Source of the DNA: Gemmatimonadota bacterium
GTDB lineage: Bacteria; Gemmatimonadota; Gemmatimonadetes; Longimicrobiales; Gaopeijiaceae
Direction of reading: 5' to 3'
Length of the DNA: 50,311 nt
NCBI GenBank assembly: GCA_028873845.1
Contig: JAPPNO010000101.1
Span: forward strand, 1-50,311
The notes below the pieces were generated by a model, which did no database searches, had not been told where the DNA came from, and was given only the letters and a program-made list of their open reading frames with translations. Both the position numbers and the translations under genes were made by a program. Positions 44,574-50,311 of this stretch are shown in pieces (the first letter of the stretch is position 1; the number at the start of each line of letters is the position of its first letter).

Positions 44574-45362
44574 ATGCGTGGTTTGGTCCGGTTGGCGACG
44601 GTTGCAGCGGTCGTCGGGCTCGTGGCGACGCCGGCCGGGCCGCGGGCCGCCTCCGCCCAGGAACCCCCTCCCCCCACCGACACCGCAACCTTCACTCTGA
44701 CCGGCGAGATCCTCGACGGGCTCATCGACGCGCCGGTGATCGCCGCAGTCATCAAGGTCCCGGCGCTGCGCCGCTTCGCCTTCACGGACGTGACCGGGCG
44801 GTTCTTCTTCACCGACTTCCCCGAGGGCACGTGGGAGATCATCGTCGAGCACCTGGGATACAACACGGTCGAGGGCACGGTCACGCTGACCGAGGGGAAC
44901 GGCCTCTTCCTGCGCATGACCCCCAACCCGGTGGCGCTGGAAGGACTCAAGGTGATGACGCGGTCGGACCGGCTGCTGGCCGAGAGGCGGCAGCGCTTCC
45001 CCTTTCGGGTCACCAGAATCTCCCCCACGATGCTCGCCGACGCAATCAACGCGGATCCCGCCGCCATCTTCCGGCGCAATTCGCTCTCCTACATCAGCGC
45101 CTGCCCCACCGGCCCGACCCGCGCGACCGACTGGATGACCCCCGACTGCGTCATGAAGAGCGGGGGCGCGGCCCGGATCCGGGTCTACCTGGACGAGTTC
45201 CCCATGGCGGGGGGGATGACCCACCTGAGCGCGATAGCCAGGGAGATGATCCACTCCATGGACTGGATCCCGGAGAAGGCGGAGTTGCGGGTCTACACCA
45301 AGGCGTTCATCCAGCGTCTGGACGAGGGGGCGTACAGCCTGGAGCCGCTGATCTGGGAGTAG
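44574..45362 (+). CDS. exported protein with carboxypeptidase regulatory-like domain
   Basis: This 262-residue protein has a signal peptide ending in AASAQE. A transthyretin-like CarboxypepD_reg domain follows ('FTLTGEILDGLIDAPVIAAV', 'FAFTDVTGRFFFTDFPEGTW', 'EIIVEHLGYNTVEGTVTLTE', about residues 38-125). The C-terminal half resembles the plug region seen after such domains in SusC/TonB-type proteins, with two cysteines (SACPTG, PDCVMK) and 'RIRVYLDEFPMAGG', but there is no barrel. It closes the four-gene cluster. ATG 44574 was chosen; gggggagg lies upstream, somewhat far. Confidence 0.83.
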   Translation: MRGLVRLATVAAVVGLVATPAGPRAASAQEPPPPTDTATFTLTGEILDGLIDAPVIAAVIKVPALRRFAFTDVTGRFFFTDFPEGTWEIIVEHLGYNTVEGTVTLTEGNGLFLRMTPNPVALEGLKVMTRSDRLLAERRQRFPFRVTRISPTMLADAINADPAAIFRRNSLSYISACPTGPTRATDWMTPDCVMKSGGAARIRVYLDEFPMAGGMTHLSAIAREMIHSMDWIPEKAELRVYTKAFIQRLDEGAYSLEPLIWE

Positions 45363-45409
45363 GGGTTCGATCCGCTAGCAACAGGTGCTGGCACCGCCTG
45401 GTGGGCCAG

Positions 45410-46537
45410 CTACCCGGGACGCTTCCCACGCCGCAGCCGCCACATCACCAGGGCCACCGTGAATCCCGTCCACGCCAATACCACCACGGCCAGCGCGGAG
45501 AGTCCGGCGAGCGCCTGGCCGGCCAGTCCCCAGTACTCGCCCGTATGTGCGTAGCGGAGTAATTCCTGGGCACGGTGGTTCGGCGATTCGTCGCGGAACG
45601 ATTCGGCGGAGACGACGGCACCGGTTTCCCGGTCGACTGCGAGCACAGCTGCCTTCTGCGGCTGGCCGGAGCGCCCGGTCCGCACCTCCACGCGAACTTC
45701 CGCGTGGTCCGGGCGGGGGAGCGTGAGCACGATGGTTCGCCATCCGGGGACCTGCGCCCTGGCAGCCGCCAGGGCACCGGCGAGACCCTGTCCCCCACCC
45801 ACTCCCCGCCCCTCCCCGGCCGTCTCATCGCCCCCACCCCCCATCACCGTCCCCACCACCGGATAGACCCTGTCCCCCACCCCCGGGTACGACATCACCA
45901 CACCAGTCACCGAAATCACCGCCAGCGGGACGAACGACCAGATCCCCACCACGTAGTGCCAGTTGAGTTTCCGCGCCGGCCCGCGAACGCCACGCCGAAA
46001 GACGAGGTTCTCGGTCAGGTTCCTCCGTGTGATCCGGCGTGGCAGCCACAGCAGCGGCCCGGTCAGCAAAAGAAACAGGAAGGCAACGTTGGCCGCGCCC
46101 GTCACCGCCCGCCCCTTGCGCATCGCACCCCCCGACACGCCCAGCCAGCGATGCACCCCCCGCACGCCCTCGAAGAAGCCTTCCAAGAGCGGGAAACCCC
46201 CGCCCACCACCTCGCCCGTGTACGGATCCACGAAGACGCGCCGGTCCCGTCCCGCATGGACCTGCACGGCTGCGCCGGGACGGTTCCGGTACTCGATGGA
46301 GGTGGCCGTGACGGCGACGCCCGACCGCTCGCCCCACACCGCGGCCGCCCCCACGATTTCGTCCGGAGACAGACGCGGGGTGTCCTCCCGCACAGCCACC
46401 GAAAGACGCCTTTCCGCCACCGACATCACCACGTCCTCGCAAGCCAGAACGACCCCGGTCGCGGCCATCGTCACGATCAACAATCCGGCGGCGAGCGCCA
46501 CCGACAGGTGGAGGCGAAAGAGGACCCCGCGTATCAA
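45410..46537 (-). CDS. PepSY-associated membrane protein
   Basis: This 375-residue inner-membrane protein is of the PepSY_TM (PiuB/FecD-neighbour) type, common beside iron and siderophore uptake genes. The four helices are at 'LHLSVALAAGLLIVTMAATG', 'VTGAANVAFLFLLLTGPLLW', 'HYVVGIWSFVPLAVISVTGV' and 'LAGLSALAVVVLAWTGFTVA'. Between them are PepSY-like segments 'FVDPYTGEVVGGGFPLLEGF' and 'AVLAVDRETGAVVSAESFRD'. The histidine in 'GVHRWLG' and 'YAHTGEYWG' are conserved family features. Role: probably reduction or handling of imported iron; inferred from the family. Confidence 0.88.
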   Translation of the reverse strand: MIRGVLFRLHLSVALAAGLLIVTMAATGVVLACEDVVMSVAERRLSVAVREDTPRLSPDEIVGAAAVWGERSGVAVTATSIEYRNRPGAAVQVHAGRDRRVFVDPYTGEVVGGGFPLLEGFFEGVRGVHRWLGVSGGAMRKGRAVTGAANVAFLFLLLTGPLLWLPRRITRRNLTENLVFRRGVRGPARKLNWHYVVGIWSFVPLAVISVTGVVMSYPGVGDRVYPVVGTVMGGGGDETAGEGRGVGGGQGLAGALAAARAQVPGWRTIVLTLPRPDHAEVRVEVRTGRSGQPQKAAVLAVDRETGAVVSAESFRDESPNHRAQELLRYAHTGEYWGLAGQALAGLSALAVVVLAWTGFTVALVMWRLRRGKRPG

Positions 46538-46627
46538 TTCCCGGAACCGCTGACGCAGGGGGTCCGGGGCGGAGGCCTAGCCCGTGGAGAGAATCCCCCC
46601 GGCATTCGCACGGCGATGCACTGACTG

Positions 46628-47164
46628 CTAGTCGAGTTTGACGTACCGCTCCAGCCGGGCGACTTCCTCTTCGTCCACGTACTTCCCGATCTCGCGGCGG
46701 AACTGGTCCATGTCCACGTACGGGCGGTACTCCTCGAACTCGTGTGCCATGCGGTCACCCACGCCGGGTATGAGAAGGATTTCCTCGGTGGAGGCGTCGT
46801 TCAGGCTGAGGGGCAGCCAGAGCGATTCGTAGGCCGCCAGCGCCGCTTCCTCGCCGATGGTGCCGCTCAGGACGGTGTGGACATCGACCATGTTCGCGAA
46901 AGGCCGGGCCGCCGTGAGGGCCGCTACCGCGTCCTCGGTCATGCCCGCCACGGCGCCGAGAGCCTCGGCGGAGGCGTCGTTGGGGTTGAGGAGCCCATCC
47001 GCTTCGGCCGCATCCGTAGCGGGCGTCAGGGCCGCCGCCTCCATGGTCTCGGCCGGGGCGGCTTCTTCGGCTTCGCCGGAATCGGTGTCGGCACCGCCGC
47101 ATGCGAGCGCGAGGGCCGGAAGGAGGAGAAGGCCGACGGGAAAAAAAGGACTATTGGCGCGCAT
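46628..47164 (-). CDS. helix-hairpin-helix (ComEA-like) lipoprotein
   Basis: This 178-residue lipoprotein has the lipobox LALA-Cys22. An acidic, Ala-rich linker contains AETMEA, followed by two HhH-like units: 'LNPNDASAEALGAVAGMTED' and 'LSLNDASTEEILLIPGVGDR'. The second has the classical hairpin (IPGVGDRMA) of DNA-uptake protein ComEA. It ends 'DEEEVARLERYVKLD'. A DNA-binding role at the cell surface is possible but not shown; such lipoproteins are also found without competence genes. The leader and linker closely resemble those of the His-rich lipoprotein at 47416. ATG 47164 was chosen, with aaggaa upstream. Confidence 0.82.
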   Translation of the reverse strand: MRANSPFFPVGLLLLPALALACGGADTDSGEAEEAAPAETMEAAALTPATDAAEADGLLNPNDASAEALGAVAGMTEDAVAALTAARPFANMVDVHTVLSGTIGEEAALAAYESLWLPLSLNDASTEEILLIPGVGDRMAHEFEEYRPYVDMDQFRREIGKYVDEEEVARLERYVKLD

Positions 47165-47415
47165 GGTTGCTTTCCTTGTGAGTTGGGGATACGACGAACG
47201 GATGCCCGGACGCACGTCCATTCACGGGCACGCTCGTGCACCCGAAACGGGCAGCCAAGATAGACGACGATTCGGGCCATGCCAAGGCGCAACCCTCACG
47301 TCATCCGCGAAACGGTCCGGCCCTCCGTCCGGCCCGGGCGGCCCGCCGTCCGCGAAGCACTCCCGGGCTCACCGCGCGCCGCTCATCAGCGCCGGCGTTT
47401 CTCGAGCTGCGCCGG

Positions 47416-47706
47416 CTAGTTTCCAGTCGCGGCCGTGTCGGGCTGTGTTTCGTCGCCCTCGACGTGTTCGTGACCTTCCTCGCCGTGACCCGGATTGCCT
47501 TCGTCGCCCTCAACGTGTTCGTGGCCTTCCTCACCGTGACCCGGATCGTCACCCTCTTGAGCGGCGGCCTCGAGCGGTGTCGCCTCCATGGTCTCGGCGG
47601 AGGCGTCCGCATCATCGGAATCGGCGTCGCTTCCGCCACAGGCGAGCGCAAGCGTGGGAACGAGAACGAATGCAAGCAGCAGGGTCAGGGTTCCGTGTCG
47701 CATCAT
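47416..47706 (-). CDS. His-rich repeat lipoprotein
   Basis: This 96-residue lipoprotein has the lipobox LALA-Cys23. A short acidic linker with AETMEATPLEAA leads to two tandem copies of a 17-residue unit (PGHGEEGHEHVEGDE core), and the tail is TQPDTAATGN. Six histidines among many glutamates suggest binding of divalent metals at the cell surface; this is inferred from composition only. No known family is recognised. ATG at 47706 or 47703. The 250 bp between it and the HhH lipoprotein hold no recognisable gene. Confidence 0.65.
   Translation of the reverse strand: MMRHGTLTLLLAFVLVPTLALACGGSDADSDDADASAETMEATPLEAAAQEGDDPGHGEEGHEHVEGDEGNPGHGEEGHEHVEGDETQPDTAATGN
47451..47546 (-). repeat. 51-bp tandem repeat in His-rich lipoprotein gene
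   Basis: Two head-to-tail copies of a 51-bp unit (47451-47501 and 47502-47546, the second slightly incomplete) differ at only a few bases. The unit is a multiple of three, so copy-number change would keep the frame and alter the number of His-rich modules. Confidence 0.8.
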
Positions 47707-47909
47707 TTCTCTCCTCTCGGCGAGTAGTGTGACTGCATGAGCTGCGGGATGCGAATCTGCATACCGAGCCTCATCCTGGCGACGAAAAATACGGGCGCGG
47801 GCGCCCGCGCGCCAACGAACGTGCCTTCAGAGGTGTCATTTACGCTGTCAGACGGAAGTTGCGCTTCTACAGGTCCCCCCCAAGCCGAGTGCTGAAGACG
47901 AAGGCCGAC

Positions 47910-50201
47910 GTGAACCGAAGACCGCCTCTGTTCTCCCTGCTTCTCCCCGGCATGCTCCTGATCCCGCCGGTCACACCGGCCGCGGCGCAGGAGTCCAACG
48001 GCTCCGACACCGATGCGGTGGCCCTGGTGGCGCTTCCCATTGCCGACGAGGTAACCATCCGGCTCGACGGCCGGCTCGATGAGACGGCATGGCGAAACGC
48101 CACCCCCATCACCGATTTCACCCAGCAGGAACCCGTCGAGGGCGGGGAGCCTTCGGAGCGGACCGAGATCCGCGTCGTCTTCGACGAGGACCACCTCTAC
48201 ATCGGCGCCATCCTCTACGACGATCCCTCCGGCATCCTGGCCTACCAGCGCCAGCGCGACGCCGGCCTGGGCACCGACGACCGCTTCATGTGGATCCTGG
48301 ACACCTTCCTGGACGGGCGCACGGGGTACTTCTTCGAGATCAATCCGGCGGGACTGATGGGGGACGGGATCCTGACCGGGGGCGGTGGACGGGGTGGGGG
48401 CGGGTTCGGCGGGGGAGGCGGCAAGGCGTGGGACGGGATCTGGGAGGCCCGTACCGCAGAGCGTCCGGACGGCTGGTCGGCCGAAATCAGGATCCCCTTC
48501 CGGACCCTCAACTTCAACCCTGACCTGGACACCTGGGGGATCAACTTCCAGCGCACCATCCGGCGCCGCAACGAAGAGATTCTGTGGCGCGGCCACCGAC
48601 GCAACGAGGGACTCTTTCGGCCGGTCAGTGCCGGGCGCCTGACGGGCCTGCAAAACCTGTCGCAGGGGCTGGGGCTGGAGGCCAGGCCCTCGGCCGTGGC
48701 GAGCTGGCGCAACGTCCCGGACAACACCGACCCCACCACCTTCCCCCGGGACATCAGCCTCGACGTGAACTACAGCCTCACCTCGAGTCTGCGCGCGTCC
48801 GCGAGCATCAACACCGACTTCGCCGAGGTTGAGAGCGACCAGCGGCGCGTGAACCTCACTCGCTTCCCGCAGCGATTCCCGGAGCGGCGAGACTTCTTCC
48901 TGGAGGGCTCGGGCGTCTTCACCTTCGCCCCCCGGAGCGGTCCGTCCCCCTTCTTCTCACGGCGGATCGGACTCAGGTCGGGCGAACAGATCCCCATCCG
49001 GTACGGAACGCGCCTGACCGGACAGGCGGGCAGGTACGAGCTCGGGTTCTACCAGATCGGGACCAGTGCGCATACGTACCTGCCCTCGGGCGCTGAAGCC
49101 GATCTGACCGTTCCCGGCGAGAACTTCACGGTCGCGCGCGTCAAGCGCTCGATCCTGGAGCAATCGGCCATCGGCGCCATCTACACGCGCCGGTCCGCAG
49201 CCGCCGACCCCACGGGCCAAACCCCGGAAGTCGGCCACACCGTGGGCTTCGACCTGCAGCTCAACACGCGTCGCTTCCTGGGCGACAACCGGGCCGAAAT
49301 GGAGGCCTTCTTCGTCTGGAACTCCAACCCGGATCCCACCGTGGACCGCTCGCTCGGCGATCTGACCGCGCGCGGCTTCCGCTTCAACTTCCCCAACGAT
49401 GTCTGGCAGGCGCACCTGTCCTACCGCGAGTTCGGTGACGACTACCGGCCGACCCTCGGATTCGTGGCCAGGAACGGTTTCCGCCGGGTGGAACCACGCA
49501 TCGGCTGGGCCCCGAGGCCCGCAAGCATCGACTGGATCCGGCAGCTGGAATTCGCGGTCCAGTTCCGCAACCTGACCCAGCTCGGCACCGGCATCCTGGA
49601 GGAACGGGAGTGGCAGCTGGACCTGTTCGACATCGAATTCGAGAGCGGCGACAACTTCGAGGTGGGAGCCACCCGGACGCTGGAATACCTGGACAACGGC
49701 TACGAGGTCAGCGAAGGCATCGACATCCTGCCGGGCGAGTACACGACGTGGGAGTGGAGCGCGAGAGGCCGCACAGCGTCGCGGAGGCGCGTGTCGGGGG
49801 GTGGCAGCGTGAGCCGGGGAGGGTTCTGGGACGGCGACCGGACCCGATACGATCTGCGCGCGTCGTTTCGGCCCAACCCGGGTGTGAGCATCTCGCTCAA
49901 CTTCGAGCACAACGCGGTGACGCTGCCACGGGGCGAGTTCACGGCCGACGTGTACGAGGTCGAAGGCGAATGGAACCCCAGCCAGTGGGTCGGCCTGACC
50001 AACCAGATCCAGTACGACAACGACAGCGACATCGTGGGACTGTTCGCGCGCCTCCGCTGGATCGTGCGGCCCGGCAACGATGTCTTCCTCGTATACACGC
50101 ACAACTGGCGCAACCTGGGCCTCGACATCCTCGACGACCGCGACCTGATCACCCTGTCGCGCGGCGGCGCGGTCAAGGTCAACTACACCTACCGGTTCTG
50201 A
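47910..50201 (+). CDS. DUF5916 outer-membrane protein with CBM9-like domain
   Basis: This 763-residue exported protein starts at GTG 47910 (gaagg 5 nt upstream) with a signal peptide ending in PAAAQE. An N-terminal CBM9-like beta-sandwich ('IRLDGRLDETAWRNATPITD', 'RVVFDEDHLYIGAILYDDPS', 'WSAEIRIPFRTLNFNPDLDT') is followed from about residue 240 by the DUF5916 part. That part has 'DFAEVESDQRRVNLTRFPQR', 'FPERRDFFLEGSGVF' and a barrel-like series of strands ending in the aromatic F (VNYTYRF). A Gly-rich loop interrupts the first domain near residue 165. Family role unknown; probably an outer-membrane protein that binds glycans or acts on them. Confidence 0.9.
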   Translation: MNRRPPLFSLLLPGMLLIPPVTPAAAQESNGSDTDAVALVALPIADEVTIRLDGRLDETAWRNATPITDFTQQEPVEGGEPSERTEIRVVFDEDHLYIGAILYDDPSGILAYQRQRDAGLGTDDRFMWILDTFLDGRTGYFFEINPAGLMGDGILTGGGGRGGGGFGGGGGKAWDGIWEARTAERPDGWSAEIRIPFRTLNFNPDLDTWGINFQRTIRRRNEEILWRGHRRNEGLFRPVSAGRLTGLQNLSQGLGLEARPSAVASWRNVPDNTDPTTFPRDISLDVNYSLTSSLRASASINTDFAEVESDQRRVNLTRFPQRFPERRDFFLEGSGVFTFAPRSGPSPFFSRRIGLRSGEQIPIRYGTRLTGQAGRYELGFYQIGTSAHTYLPSGAEADLTVPGENFTVARVKRSILEQSAIGAIYTRRSAAADPTGQTPEVGHTVGFDLQLNTRRFLGDNRAEMEAFFVWNSNPDPTVDRSLGDLTARGFRFNFPNDVWQAHLSYREFGDDYRPTLGFVARNGFRRVEPRIGWAPRPASIDWIRQLEFAVQFRNLTQLGTGILEEREWQLDLFDIEFESGDNFEVGATRTLEYLDNGYEVSEGIDILPGEYTTWEWSARGRTASRRRVSGGGSVSRGGFWDGDRTRYDLRASFRPNPGVSISLNFEHNAVTLPRGEFTADVYEVEGEWNPSQWVGLTNQIQYDNDSDIVGLFARLRWIVRPGNDVFLVYTHNWRNLGLDILDDRDLITLSRGGAVKVNYTYRF

Positions 50202-50260
50202 GGGAATCCGCCCAGGCCGGGCGGGCCGGGCGGGCGGTGGGATTCGCCGCCGCCACCGAG

Positions 50261-50311
50261 TGGAGCCAACCGGGATCGAACCGGTGACCTCTGGCTTGCA
50301 AAGCCAGCGCT
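50261..50311 (-). tRNA. tRNA-Ala (UGC), 3' part
   Basis: The 3' portion of a tRNA is read on the minus strand and cut by the window edge. The anticodon stem ctggc/gccag encloses the loop tttgcaa, with anticodon TGC. The T-arm accgg/ccggt with loop ttcgatc and the 3' acceptor strand tggctcc plus discriminator A follow. The CCA end is not encoded. The DUF5916 gene ends 60 bp away, facing it. Confidence 0.92.

Noticed and set aside
50202-50260. GC-rich stretch after the DUF5916 gene as terminator
   Set aside because: It has several ggcgg/ccgcc runs able to pair in many ways, but no defined stem with a T-tract.
1-50311. CRISPR array, rRNA operon, transposase or integrase genes
   Set aside because: No regularly spaced direct repeats, no rRNA sequence and no transposase or integrase motifs were found on either strand.

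Overview
The window is GC-rich bacterial DNA, coding-dense on both strands. It looks chromosomal rather than phage or plasmid. The best guess for the host is a Gemmatimonadota-type or similar Gram-negative bacterium. This is inferred from content: many exported proteins with signal peptides ending in A-Q, many lipoproteins, a TonB-dependent receptor and TonB, a DUF5916 outer-membrane protein, a Vps10/BNR protein, and a large expansion of 6-bladed beta-propeller proteins. No rRNA, CRISPR array, transposase or integrase is visible. One partial tRNA-Ala(UGC) lies at the right edge.

Layout, left to right. 1-1.5 kb: a TRAP-transporter large permease bracketed by inverted copies of a GC-rich intergenic repeat. 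1.5-10.6 kb: a DUF1330 protein, a TonB-dependent receptor, a small membrane protein, an AAA+/DUF4143 ATPase, a propeller lipoprotein, pterin dehydratase coupled to a membrane protein, an esterase, and a metallo-beta-lactamase-fold lipoprotein followed by a 46-residue secreted ORF. 10.7-16.1 kb: three related propeller lipoproteins on the plus strand, interrupted by a second AAA+/DUF4143 ATPase with twin palindromes at its start. 16.2-20.5 kb: a minus-strand ABC exporter operon (small CxxC protein, ATPase, two permeases). 20.6-21.4 kb: a FitAB-type toxin-antitoxin pair. 21.4-30 kb: a Vps10/BNR protein coupled to a propeller lipoprotein, then TonB, a class-C-type serine hydrolase and another propeller. 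29.9-30.6 kb: a Phd/PIN toxin-antitoxin pair with a perfect palindromic operator.

30.7-39.9 kb is the most distinctive stretch. It is a head-to-tail minus-strand array of six intact 6-bladed beta-propeller paralogs plus two decayed ones, with one unrelated lipoprotein in between. AT-rich palindromic elements of about 45 bp recur there and elsewhere, and two of them supply the start codons of rearranged paralogs. 40.2-41.6 kb is a HupE/UreJ-type membrane protein. 41.9-45.4 kb is a tight plus-strand cluster: an NHL-repeat lyase-like protein, a lectin-like protein, a creatininase-like lipoprotein and a carboxypeptidase-regulatory-domain protein. The right end has a PepSY membrane protein, two lipoproteins sharing a leader (one helix-hairpin-helix, one His-rich), a DUF5916 protein and the tRNA.

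Taken together, the region is dominated by cell-envelope functions: outer-membrane uptake, exported propeller proteins, hydrolases and a metal- or iron-linked membrane protein. The likeliest novelties are the propeller array with its decay products, and the two families of short dispersed repeats placed exactly at gene borders. The substrates and ligands of the propellers cannot be read from sequence.
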